From Nymphaea colorata (taxonomy: Eukaryota > Streptophyta > Magnoliopsida > Nymphaeales > Nymphaeaceae), in assembly GCF_008831285.2 (NCBI RefSeq), contig NC_045138.2:43765115-43829114 (forward strand): a DNA stretch of 64,000 nucleotides. Reading direction: 5' to 3'. Numbering within the stretch: the stretch's first letter is position 1; every line of letters begins with the position of its first letter. Below are positions 45,210 to 56,900 of this stretch, one piece after another. Under the pieces are notes generated by a model. It ran no database searches, was not told the DNA's origin, and saw nothing but the letters and a program-made list of their open reading frames with translations. The translations under genes were made by a program, and so were the position numbers.

Positions 45210-46533
45210 GTAAGTGATTTTTTCTCGAAGTATAATTGCTGTTTATTGATCTTTTCCTTTACCTTTGTTTGTAGCATTATCAGTTTAACTACTTGCCTTT
45301 TCTTGCTTTTTGTAATGCATATGTTCTCTTATCTTGCTTGTATTACATGATTCCTTATTTTGTTTACTCAGGTTCATATGTTTTTGCCAATGTTGCAGAA
45401 TGCATATTGTAAGACACGTCATTAACAACAAAACTTAAACTCAACAAACTAAATGCTTCATCACTAATATTACAAAATACAACACCATCAAGCATCTTAA
45501 TCATGTTAAGTGCATATTGGATATGGAGTATGGTTACGGGAAGAGCCAGGGGGCTGGCAGGGACCATATCCTCCTTAGATTTTGGAAAAACAAAATTTTA
45601 CAGGCCAATATTTTTAGAAATTTTAGTTTGGTTCAGCTTTTGCAAAATTGAATAGACTCCTGTGAAATTTTTTCCTGGGCCCCCCAAAAAACAGTCCTGG
45701 CTGTGCCATCAACTCTAAAGCAAATGAAACTAACCAAATTGAGCAGTTGACAACAAAAATTATGAATTAAAACTGTGTCTATAAGCACTCTTAATTCACA
45801 AATACTTAATCAAAAGCTCATCAAGTCATGCACCTAATTCTTTTCATGCAGTTTGAACTTTAAAGTTTAAGTTTAGAAAAAAAACTGAATTTATCATTGT
45901 TTGGTGACTCTTCATTTCAGTCTTACATCTTTAATATCATTTATGACCTCTCCTCCAGCATCCATCTCTTCATCTTCAACTTCACCTCTTCTTCATTTTG
46001 CAATGGCAGTACTTGTTACTATTGCTTATGCTGGACCTGCTGAAGCCAATATATTTTGTGGTTTGCATGAATTAGTGTACACACATTCTGCGACTAATGA
46101 AGAATGACATTAGTTTGTGTGAATCTATTATTATTCTTTAAAACTATTAAGGCTCTTTTAATCAAGCAATCACAACCTCTCCATTTAGCTGGTCCACCTT
46201 CTTCTATCTTCATGGCCAGATGTTTGTGTCTATGTGCGTACATTTGGTATATTTCATGTAATTATAACTAATACTACATCTATCTTTATGTGCACACTCA
46301 TGCACACTTGTGTATACATGTACTTAGGTGTATACATACCTTACAGACCATAGCAACAAATATAGTTCTTGGGTTTTAATTGGCGGTATTTTTCTTTGAT
46401 GTTTTTTTGGCAAAGATGTTTTTTTTTTGGGGGGAAAATCTCATGAAAATCTGCAGTTTTTTTTTTCAAATAAAAAATTCAAAATATTAGGCAAAAATAA
46501 AATAAATGAGAAATTAAGAAAAAAACATTAAAA
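45210..46533. other. Intron 9, first part
   Basis: AT-rich intron. No element borders recognised. The intron remains open to the end of the window. Confidence 0.55.
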
Positions 46534-46875
46534 ATATCTTGTTAAAATGATAAATTAATAAATAAAACAATGAAAAAAAGTCAAACAAAATGTCAAAATG
46601 AAAAAAAAAAATTAAAAAACGTGAAAAATTGGGATAAATTAAATTTTAATGTTTTTTAAAATATCATATATTTTCTTTGTTTCTAATTACTATTGCATTT
46701 TAAAAAATATCTTGTGAAAATGATACAATCATACAATAATAAATAAAACAAAGAAAAAAGATTGAACATAATGTCAAAATGAAAAAAATAAATAAAAATC
46801 TCAAAAAAATTGGGATAAATTAATTTTACTGTTTTTTATACAATGTATTTTGCCTTTTTAAAAAAAATTTCTTTC
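46534..46875. repeat. 173-bp direct duplication, AT-rich
   Basis: The segment starting ATATCTTGTTAAAATGAT at 46534 is repeated with changes at 46707 (173 bp on). Both copies contain ATGTCAAAATGAAAAAA and TTGGGATAAATTAA. Confidence 0.7.
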
Positions 46876-46967
46876 ATTTTCTTTGTTAATATTGTGATTT
46901 TTTAGAAAATATTGCGATAAGTGTCTGGGATACATACATGCATACGTGTTTATATATATGCACACAC

Positions 46968-47217
46968 TGTAAATAGAGCTGTTGGTGTTTCCCAATGGCT
47001 TGCAGCCAGGTTTTGTATATATGGAGGGATGAATCCCTCATTTTCTTCTTCAAGATTTTTCCAGAACCTTTTTCAGTAAATTAAAAGCATAGCTTTTTTT
47101 GCCTTGGAGTGCAGTTGTGCACGTATGAGATAGCCAAGCCTTTGTGCTTAGGTTTTTATGATTGTGAACAAGCATTATGTTGTGGATTGTTGAGTGATTT
47201 TTGTGTGGTTGTTTACA
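46968..47217 (+). repeat. Copia G remnant: likely 5' LTR
   Basis: About 250 bp running from TGTAAATAGAGC to GGTTGTTTACA, followed at once by TGGTATCAGAAC, a primer-binding site. The body of this element is then cut by copia E. No 3' LTR was identified. Confidence 0.5.
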
Positions 47218-47228
47218 TGGTATCAGAA
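47218..47228 (+). other. Copia G primer-binding site
   Basis: TGGTATCAGAA directly after the LTR-like segment, complementary to initiator tRNA-Met. Confidence 0.55.
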
Positions 47229-47725
47229 CTAGTTTTTGTAGCAGCCTTTTCAAAATTTATACAAGATCCTGTTGCTGCCTATTTGTGAAGACATGGTGGT
47301 TGAAAGTTTTCTATGTTCATTTCCTAAGAGTCCCTTTAGAATTCTTCTTCCTAGTTTGAAAGATCACATTCTGTATCCTTCCATGCTCAATGGTTCTATT
47401 TACCTTGTATAGGCTGGCAATCTAGGTGCTCATGTCAAGCCGCAAGCCCTGTGGTGCTACATCAAAGGCACATTACCCAAATTGAAGGCAAAATTAAACA
47501 AATCTTTTGTCATGATTGCATTATCAGAATGATGTGAAGTTTGCCTTAAAATAAAAAAAAAAAACTAGTTTTACTTGAACGCCTTTTAATTGAGGTTGTT
47601 GAGATCTTTAGGGACCAACACTTATTCTAATTAAAACATCGGAGTGAAGTATCTTCCAAATGAATCTATGGAATACATTGAAACAAATGAAATTACTCAT
47701 CAAAAGATCTTACCTCAAAACTTCT
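47229..47725 (+). other. Probable interior of copia G remnant
   Basis: Lies downstream of the primer-binding site and continues at 52848 after copia E. It has short open stretches but no domain I recognise. Confidence 0.3.
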
Positions 47726-48007
47726 TGTTAAGCTTTGTGCGTATGGAGGCTCGGGTCTATTCAGACCCGATCCACTTGTTTTCTAATCCACACGCCTAAA
47801 CATACTAGGCGGTGGCACTTCTGTAAATGTTATATAATTTTGTACATTTTGTTATAACCTGATTAGGTTAATTCTTTAATACAGATTAAGGATCACACGG
47901 CTGGGTGCGCCGGTGACTCTCTTCCTCCATTTGTCTTCTCTTCTATTCTTTCTTCTCATTCTACCTGTTTTCAAACGGAGAGACGTGAATAAGCGAAGAT
48001 TCTCACA
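47726..48007 (+). repeat. Copia E 5' LTR
   Basis: 282 bp, TGTTAAGCTTTG to GATTCTCACA. Confidence 0.93.
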
Positions 48008-48018
48008 TGGTATCAGAG
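48008..48018 (+). other. Copia E primer-binding site
   Basis: TGGTATCAGAG directly after the 5' LTR, complementary to initiator tRNA-Met. Confidence 0.9.
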
Positions 48019-48146
48019 CCAGGTTACCTCATCCTCCGGTGAGTGGTTTCAGTTTGACGTGATTATCCCTAATCTGCCCTAAGTACTCTTTTCTGGCGTG
48101 GATATCCCTCATTTCAGTTTCTGCTTTGAATCTTGTGTGATTTACT

Positions 48147-48260
48147 CTAATCGATTTGCCCTAAATTGATTTGCCCTAATCAATTTGCCCTAATTTCTGT
48201 TCAATTTGCCCTAATTTCTGTTGCTGCCCCAATTTGCCCCAATTTTCTGCCTCACGTTGT
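48147..48260 (+). repeat. Imperfect ATTTGCCCTAAT repeats in the copia E leader
   Basis: At least five spaced copies of TTTGCCCTAAT or TTTGCCCCAAT just upstream of the gag ATG at 48286, not seen in the other copia elements here. Confidence 0.75.
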
Positions 48261-48285
48261 TTGCCCTAATCATCTTCATTCAGTC

Positions 48286-51200
48286 ATGGATCAGCCGACT
48301 CCCTCTCTTCTATCCTCCAGCTTTCTCTCCCAACTTATCTCCCAAAAACTGAATCATAGTAACTATTTGACTTGGAAACGTCAAATTGTCCCATTTATTA
48401 AAAGTCATAGACTCTATGGGCATATCGATGGCACTACTCCAGCACCTCCAAAATATATTTACCGTGAAGTGAAGAAGACCGTAGTGGGAGATCAAGCTAC
48501 TGGGACTTCGGCTGGAAGTGAAACTAGCATTGAATATGAAACTCTTACGGAAAGTAATCTTGAATATGATGTTTGGCTGGCCCACGACCAGTCACTTGTT
48601 GCATATATTACTTCTACCTTGTCAGAGGAGGTATTAGGAGGTATTGATGATGATTTAACAACCTTAGAATTGTGGTCTACCCTTGCCACAACGTATTCTC
48701 AAGTATCGGAAGCACGGTTTCTGCAATTAAAAAGGCAATTTCAGGATATCAAGCATGGGACGTGTACAGTTTTGGAATATTTGAATGAAATAAAAAATGT
48801 AAGTGATCAACTTGCTGCCATTGGACGTCCTGTCAGCGATAAAGACAAAGTGCAACAAGCCTTGAGTGGCCTGGGAACAAAGTTTGATATTTTTTGCACA
48901 GCCTTGGAGGTCTTACCTGTCCTCCCATCCTTTGAAGATCTGAAAGCCAAGTTATTTCAACACGAAGCTAGTCGTGTTCAACGACAGAATTTGATTTCTC
49001 CCAACAGCCACAATGTATTCATCACAGGGACTCATGCATTGCAAGGGAATCGTACTCGCCCTTGGACTCCTCAGGTAGAAATGGGAAGAGGGATTCTCCC
49101 GACACCACCAGGCATGAATACTACTGCTGCCACATCTAGCAGGGTTCTGACTTGCTTCTATTGTAATAAGAGGGGGCATGTAAAATCAGAATGTTGGCAC
49201 AATCCTCAGAATAAAAATAATCAAGTCAGGCGTGAAACAAGGCAGCAACAGGGTCAGTTTCATCCTCATCTAGCTCAAATCCAACATCCAATGTTTCATC
49301 GGAGGTGCAACAACTTCTTATGACAGCCTTATCTAAGCTCCACTTGAAGCAAAATGAGCAAGGAGAATGGTATGTGGACTCTGGAGCAGCAGCCCATGTT
49401 ACTGGTGACACAGGTAATTTATCTAGTGTTTTCCCTTATTTAGATCAAGGCTCAGTTGTCACGGGAGATGGTTCCCATCACACAATATCGCACATTGGAA
49501 ATGCACAAATATCTATGGGTTCTTCTTCCATTCCATTAAAGAATGTCCTTGTTGTTCCAAGTGTCAAGAAAAATATTATCTTAGTGTCCAAACTGATTGA
49601 TGATACTCACTCCTTTGTTGAATTCACACCGTCTTCTGTTTATGTCAAGGATGCTCGAACCAAGAGGACATTTGCTGAGGGCACTCGCAAAGGAGATATG
49701 TATGTTCTTGAAGAAGCTCCAAAGCTGTCAAAATCTCACCCTTCAGATCCATGTTTTTCAATTCATAGTGAAATCAATGTCGCAGAATATAATAAGCCAT
49801 CCATTTGGCATGGTCGGTTAGCTCATTGTAGTCAGTCTTTTGTTCGAAGTCTTGTACGGACTCTTAGATAAGTCCAGTCTGAGTTCAGTTAGTGAGTCCA
49901 GCATGTGCTCGAGTTGTCATATCTGTAAGAGCCATGCCCTTCATTTTCAATTAATAAATAAAAGAGCTTCAAAGGCTTTTGACACTATATATTCCGATGT
50001 TTGGGGGCCTGCTCCAATTCCTTCTTCTTTTGGGAGTAGATATTATGTCATTTTTATTGATTCATATTCCCGATATACTTGGATTCATTTCATGAAACAC
50101 AAATCAGAAGTCTTCCGCCTGTTCACTCAATTTCATGCTTTGGTTCGGAATAAATACTCCAGCAATATTGTGCATTTTCAATGTGATGGTGGTGGTGAAT
50201 TTATTTCTAATGAATTTACTGAGTATCTACTAGATAATGGGATCACTAGACAAATTTCATGCCCGCATACACCTCAGCAAAACGGAATTGCTGAAAGGAA
50301 AATAGGCATATTGTTGAAAGCGCCCTTAGCATGATGCATGACACAGACTTACCTATGACATTGTGGACCGAGGCTTTTCATACGGCTGTTCATGTTATAA
50401 ACCGATTGCCATTGGCTTTGCTTGATGGAAAATCTCCATTTTTTCTATTACATCAAGAACAGCCGTGTTATGAAGATAGTGCTATGTGCATGTTGATGTT
50501 TCCTTACGAAACAAATTTCAAGATCGTGTTGTTTTGTGCAGATTTATAGGGTATGCAGAAAATTACAAGGGTTATAGGTGTTACAACCCTAAAACTGGGC
50601 ATGTACATATTTCACGGCATGTTGTTTTTTATGAAAGCAGGTTACAGGAAGGCAACTTCTGGGACACTCAAGGACAAAAATGAGTTTTATGATACTTGGT
50701 TACATGCTGAAATCTTAAGACAAGGGGCGGAAAAGTTGAATGAACATAAGGAGCAAGCTGTTAATGAACCAGAAACACTTGTAAGTAGCTCCTTGGACAG
50801 CATGCCTCCATTTTCTCAGCCCAATGATCCACCTACACATAATCGGTTCTCAGGCCTGGTGTATTCTAGGCGATCGGTTCCTACTGCAGATCCAACTGCA
50901 GTTCCACGCCAGTCACAACGCGTGAGACATCCTATTGATAGATGGGTGAGCTATAATAATTTTTCTTTGGATTTTCAGTCGTTTATGACAGAAGTCAACA
51001 AAAAGGTGGAACCAAAATCTTATCACCATGCGAGTAAGGAAAAATGTTGGGTTGAAGCTATGAATGAGGAAATGGCAGTCTTGCATGAATGTCAAACTTG
51101 GCAGATTGTTCCCCGTCCAAATGATAAGAATGTTGTGGGTTCCAAGTGGGTTTACAAGTTGAAATATAAGCCAGATGGTAGCATTGATCGACATAAAGCA

Positions 51201-52540
51201 CGTCTTGTGGCACGCGGGTTCACTCAGCAATATGGGGAAGATTATGATGAAACATTCAGTCCAGTCATCAAGATGGGAACAATATGTGTGATTATTTCTC
51301 TTGCAGTCTCATATGGATGGCCTCTTTATCAGTTAGATGTTAAAAATGCATTTCTTCATGGGATTCTTAAGGAAGAGGTTTACATGGAGCAACCTCCCGG
51401 CTATACTACTCATGATCCTCAACAATGGGTTTGTAAATTACAAAAATCTCTATATGGTTTGAAGCAAGCTTCTAGATCATGGTTCGATCGGTTTTCTCAT
51501 CATATACAACAAGTTGGTTTTCTCCGAAGCTCTCTCGATCACTCTTTGTTTATCTATCATTCTGGTGAAGCTACCACTTGGTTGCTTATATATGTTGATG
51601 ATATTATTATCACTGGGAACTCTGCATCACATATATCTTATGTTAAAGATATGTTGAAGCAAAAATTCAAGATGAAGGATCTCGGCGAATTACGGTATTT
51701 TTTGGGTGTTGAGCTTGACAGGACGAATGATAGATTGACTTTTACGCAGCACAAGTATACTCTTGATGTTTTGGACAAGGCAGACATGACTAATTGCAAA
51801 CCCATAACTACTCCTAGTGTTCTGAACACTAAGTTGACTTCATCTGATGGAATTGCAGCATACTCCGATCCTACATTCTATCGCAGCATTGTTGGTATGT
51901 TACAATACCTCACTTTTACTCGCCCAGACATAGTATATGCTGTAAATCAGATTTCTCATTTCATGCATGCACCCACAGAAGGACATATGGATGCCGCTAA
52001 GCGGATATTGCGGTATCTCAAAGCTACTTTTGGAGATGGACTAGTCTACATAAAATGTCCCAATGTTTCTCTTGGGCATAGCATATATACATATATTGAT
52101 GCAGACTGGGCAGGAACCCCGATGATCGACGATCAGTTTCAGGTTTTTGACTTTTTCTTGATTCTAATCTCATTTGTTGGAGCAGTAAAAAGCAGCGTGC
52201 TGTTGCACGATCCAGTACTGAGGCAGAGTACAGAGCAATGGCTGCAGGGACAGCTGAAGCATCATGGTTACGACATTTGCTTGGAGAGCTTAATCTTCCT
52301 ATTGCCCAGTCATCATTACTACGTGACAATCAAAGTGCGATAAAAATTGCCTTCAACCCCATTTTGCATAATCGTACCAAACACATAGAGATTGATTAAC
52401 ACTTCATCCGTCAGAAGGTTGAAGAAGCCGAGATCTTGCCTACTTATATATCCACCAGTGAACAGATAGCTGATATCTTTACTAAAGGACTCACAGGGCA
52501 GCACTTTTGGGAATTGAAGAACAAGTTATGCATGATCAAA
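48286..52540 (+). pseudogene. Copia E gag-pol polyprotein, frameshifted
   Basis: Gag starts MDQPTPSLLSS at 48286 and ends at a stop at 49321-49323, after the zinc knuckle CFYCNKRGHVKSECW (49153-49197). Protease (VDSGAAAHVTGD, about 49374) follows in another frame. Integrase runs 49840-50680 with frame breaks near 49870, 50301 and 50490. Reverse transcriptase is continuous at about 51000-52100 with [12 protein letters not shown] and LIYVDDIIITG. RNase H has a frameshift near 52125 and an in-frame TAA at 52396-52398. Start of the 50553 frame is internal, not a true start. The copy cannot make a full polyprotein. Confidence 0.88.
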
Positions 52541-52552
52541 TCTCATGCACAA

Positions 52553-52563
52553 CTTGAGGGGGG
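52553..52563 (+). other. Copia E polypurine tract
   Basis: CTTGAGGGGGG just before the 3' LTR. Confidence 0.8.
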
Positions 52564-52564
52564 T

Positions 52565-52847
52565 TGTTAAGCTTTGTGCGTATGGAGGCTCGAGTCTATT
52601 CAGACCCGATCCACTTCTTTTCTAATCCACACGCCTAAACATACTAGGCGGTGGCACTTCTGTAAATGTTATATAATTTTTGTACATTTTGTTATAACCT
52701 GATTAGGTTAATTCTTTAATACAGATTAAGGATCACACGGCTGGGTGCGCCGGTGACTCTCTTCCTCCATTTGTCTTCTCTTCTATTCTTTCTTCTCATT
52801 CTACCTGTTTTCAGACGGAGAGACGTGAATAAGCGAAGATTCTCACA
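52565..52847 (+). repeat. Copia E 3' LTR
   Basis: 283 bp, near-identical to the 5' LTR. Confidence 0.93.
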
Positions 52848-52852
52848 CTTCT

Positions 52853-53194
52853 CACCAAAATGAGTTCATTGAAAAACATAGAGATATTGTACACACTATT
52901 AAAACATTAATTATTTCAAGAAATATTCCTAAATGTTTGAAGTTGAGGCAGTCCGTGGGTCCATTTATCCTGGTCATCCATTGCCTTCAATAATTTTAAA
53001 AGTCATGTCTCCATTTGAATGACTAAAACAGTAACTGATTCTCAAATACTTAGGCCATGAGGTGTATAGTGTAGCTGGTGAAGCTAGCACCTCTGAAAGG
53101 TGGCATTATTAATTCTATTCTTGTAGGTGCTGTGCCTTGGTGTCAATGGGATGGGAGCGATATACTAGTCGATGTGCATTGGACCCACACAAGG
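52853..53194. other. Intron 9 segment between copia E and an LTR-like sequence
   Basis: Continues the sequence left of copia E. No gene recognised. Confidence 0.4.
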
Positions 53195-53486
53195 TGTCAC
53201 ACCCCAAATTTTCACTCAATTTTTTTTTTCTTTTAAATGCATAGTGGACACAGACTTTTAGCAATGTGATGGGCTCGATAACTTGGTATAAATCACATGA
53301 AACCTAGATTGACCATTCGTTTTCATTATAACAATAAAAACATATTCAAAGACTCCTTTATGCAAAATAGACACTATGACCCTATTTACATTTTTCGTTG
53401 TACAATATTACAAAAACTTGAAAAAGGAAAACTTCAACCGTCGATGATGTGCTGACATGAACACTAGTTCAGTGGAATGTGAGCTA

Positions 53487-53962
53487 TGTAAATCAGGCCT
53501 GATCTTGAGAATACAAATGCTTCAAGAGATACACTCTTGAAGATCCCAACAACTTCAATAGGTAATACACAACCAAACCTCAAACTTGAGGAGAAGATAC
53601 CAAATCTATTAATCTCAATAGAAGAATACACAAGAGAGGCCTAAAAGCCTTAACCAAACAAGGGACAACAGTCCCATATATATAGTACAATGAAAGGGAG
53701 AGAAGAAGGAGGAGTTGGCTGTTGGGCCAGCTCCAACGGCTAGAAATCTAGCCGTTGGAAGCTGGTCCAACAGCTAGTTCCCTTTTACAAAAAGGAAAAG
53801 GTAAAAATAGAAAAAGAAAAGAAAATAAAAAGTACATAAAAAAGAAAAGGAAGCAAATAAAATAAAATACATAACACCTATGCATACATAGATATTCATA
53901 TATACAAATCATATATGAAACATATGTATACTTACATAATGTCTAATATTTAAATTCTAACA
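53487..53962 (-). repeat. Copia F 3' LTR
   Basis: 476 bp, TGTAAATCAGGC to AATTCTAACA on the plus strand. Contains a nearly perfect inverted repeat around CCAACGGCTAGAAATCTAGC (about 53730-53770). Confidence 0.95.
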
Positions 53963-53974
53963 CCCCCCCTCAAA
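53963..53974 (-). other. Copia F polypurine tract
   Basis: Minus-strand TTTGAGGGGGGG directly inside the 3' LTR. Confidence 0.8.
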
Positions 53975-53975
53975 C

Positions 53976-56900
53976 TTACGGTGTGATCATCGAAAGTTTG
54001 CCAAGAAGAAACTGAAAACGTGCTGAAGCAAGTGCCTTGGTGAAGAAATCTCCAAGTTGATATTCGGAAGGGACAAAGGATATATCGATTGTTCGGCTAA
54101 GATATTCTTCTCTCACATAGTGACAATCCATTTCAATATGCTTCGTCCTTTCATGAAAAGTATGATTGCTAGCAATGTAGATGGCACTTTTATTGTCGCA
54201 GCAGAGCTTGGTTGCTTCATTTAAGTCAATTCCAATGTCTTTCAATAAGCTTTTTAACCACACAATCTCCATGGTGGTGGTGGCCATGGCACGATATTCT
54301 GCTTCAGTTGATGATAGAGAGACTTTATTTTGTTTTTTGCATCTCCACGAAATAAGAGAGTCACCTAGAAAAACACAAAGACCGGTGGTGGAATGCCTGT
54401 TATTAGGATCTCCACCCCAATCAGCATCAGTATAGGCAATCATATTCAAGTTTGATGAGGAGGATAGAAAAAGTCCTTTAGTGATTGTGTGTTTGACATA
54501 TCGAACAATCCTCAATGCGGCTCCCATGTGTACAGAAGTGAGACTTTGTTGAAATTGACTTATGACATGTACCGCATGTGATATGTCAGGCCTTGTGATA
54601 GATAAATATGTGAGAGCTCCAACCAATTGACGAAATGGAGTGGGATTTTCTAGAATTTTTCCATCATCAATCTTCATCTTTACTCCTAAGGCTTCAGGAG
54701 TGTCTACCACCTTGTCATCGGTGATACCTGATCTGCTTATAATGTCATTGACAAACTTCATTTGTGAGAGTAAGTATCCTCTTCTACTATAAGCTACTTC
54801 AATACCAAGAAAATAGGTTAGTTTACCCAAATCAGTCATTTCAAATTCATTTTTTAGAAAGTCCTTTACCTGCATAATTCTGTTGGCATCATTACCTGTA
54901 ATAATCATATCATCTACATATAAAAGTAACACAATTATACCTATAGCAGTATTTTTAACAAACATAGCAGTGTCAGAATAGCATGATTTAAAACCTTGTT
55001 TGAACATAACATTGCTAAACATGTCAAACCAAGCTTTTGGAGCTTGTTTCAAGCCATATAATGCCTTTCTAAGATAAAGAACTTTTCCTTGAAGTAAATC
55101 AAGCCCAGGGGGTGAATCCATGTATACCTCTTCATTTAAGTATCCATTCAAAAAAGCATTTTTGACATCCAATTGATATATAAACCATTGTTTAATGGAG
55201 GCAATGGCAATAAGAGCTCTAACAGAGGTCATACGAGCAACAGGGGCGAAGGTTTCTTCGTAATCAATCCCATATTCTTGGGCATATCCTTTGGCAACAA
55301 GTCTAGCTTTATACATTTCAAGTGATCCATCACTTCTAGTCTTGACTTTGTAAACCCACCTACATCCTATTGTCCTTTTCCCTATAGGAAGAGACACAAT
55401 GTCCCAAGTTTTATTGTCTTCAAGGGCTCTAAGTTCATTGTTCATTGCTTCAATCCAATGTGGGTTAGTTTTGGCTTCAAGATAGGATGAAGGTTCAACA
55501 TGAGAGTGAATAGCTAATAAGCAAGCTCTATGTTTTGGGGAAAAAGACTCATAGGAAACAAATTTTTGAGGTGGATGAGAATCTCTTTGAGATCTCCTAA
55601 GAGTAGGTTGAGACTCTTGGATGTTTTGTTGAGACCTTCTCTTATAAACTATAACTTCTCTTGGTGATCCATCACTTCTTGGTGAAGATCTATCAAAAAG
55701 AGTATTCTCAACCTCATTTTGAGCATCATTATGTGAAGAAGGCAAAACATCATCATCATTATCAACATCATCATCATTTATCCATAAAAAAGAATAGTCA
55801 TCTTCATGCTTGGGTTTATTTTCATTAAAGCCATTTTCTTCTTCTAAAAATATCACATTTCTTGAAACATACACCTTATCTTTTTCAATATCATAGCATC
55901 TATACCCTTTTTGAGTTTCGGAATAGCCAATAAAGACACATTGAATAGCCCTAGATGAAAGTTTATCATTTTTGTCATTTAAAATGAAACATTTGCAACC
56001 AAAGACTTTGAATCTTTTATAAGTTGGCTCCAAGTTAAAAAGTTTTTGAAAAGGTGAAATATTTTCTAAAACTTTAGAGGACATTCTATTAATCAAGTAA
56101 ATGGATGTTAAAATTGCTTCAGCCCAAAAATTTTTTGGAACATTTTTTGATATAAGAAGAGCTCTTGTTGTTTCAAGAATATGTCTATGTTTTCTTTCGG
56201 CGACTCCATTTTGTTGGGGGGTTTTGGGACAAGACTTTTGGTGTATAACTCCCTTTTCTTTTAGGAATTCTTCAAATTCATTGGAAATGAATTCTCCCCC
56301 GGAATCACTTCTAAAAATTTTAAGGTTTGCATCAAATTGAGTTTTGATCATGTTGTAAAAGTTTTTAAAATTCATAAAGACTTCCGATTTGCGTTTAAGA
56401 AAGTAAACCCAAGCATATCGAGAGTAATCATCCACAAAAATGACATAATAAACTAAACCACCTTTAGACATAATAGGAGCGGGACCCCATACATCCGAAT
56501 GCACTAATTCAAAAGGTGCTTTTGCAACAAAATTTCTATTTCCAAAAGGTAAAGCCTTAATTTTGGCTTTAATACAATCATCACAAGAGATCATTTCTTT
56601 ACATTTCTCTTCCAAAAAAGGGATACAAGACATTTTTCCTAAACTTGAATGCCCAAGTCTTTGATGCCAAACTTGAATGTCACTCTTCTTGACTATATTG
56701 CAAGTAGGGTTGGAAAGATCCAAATAGTCAACATAGTAGAGATCATTTTTCCTAGAACCTTCCCCAATCGTCTTCTTGGAAAGATGGTCCTGTATCAAAA
56801 ATTTATTTTGTGAGAAGACAATATCACATCCATGATTTGTTATTTGAGAAACCGACAAGAGATTTAAGTTAAGTTTGGGAATAAATCTAACTTTTGGTAT

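Larger units (their letters stand above)
47726..52847 (+). mobile_element. Copia E: sense-strand Ty1/copia with similar LTRs and broken coding region
   Basis: Bounded by a perfect 5-bp duplication CTTCT (47721-47725 and 52848-52852). The LTRs are 282 and 283 bp and differ, by my reading, at three substitutions and one single-base indel. Primer-binding site and polypurine tract are intact. It is the only complete copia in the window on the same strand as the helicase gene. The internal frame is broken at several points. Confidence 0.92.

Noticed and set aside
48166-48285. Upstream ATG that would extend copia E gag by 40 residues
   Set aside because: This part is made of TTTGCCCTAAT repeats and does not resemble gag. 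The ATG at 48286 matches typical gag starts.
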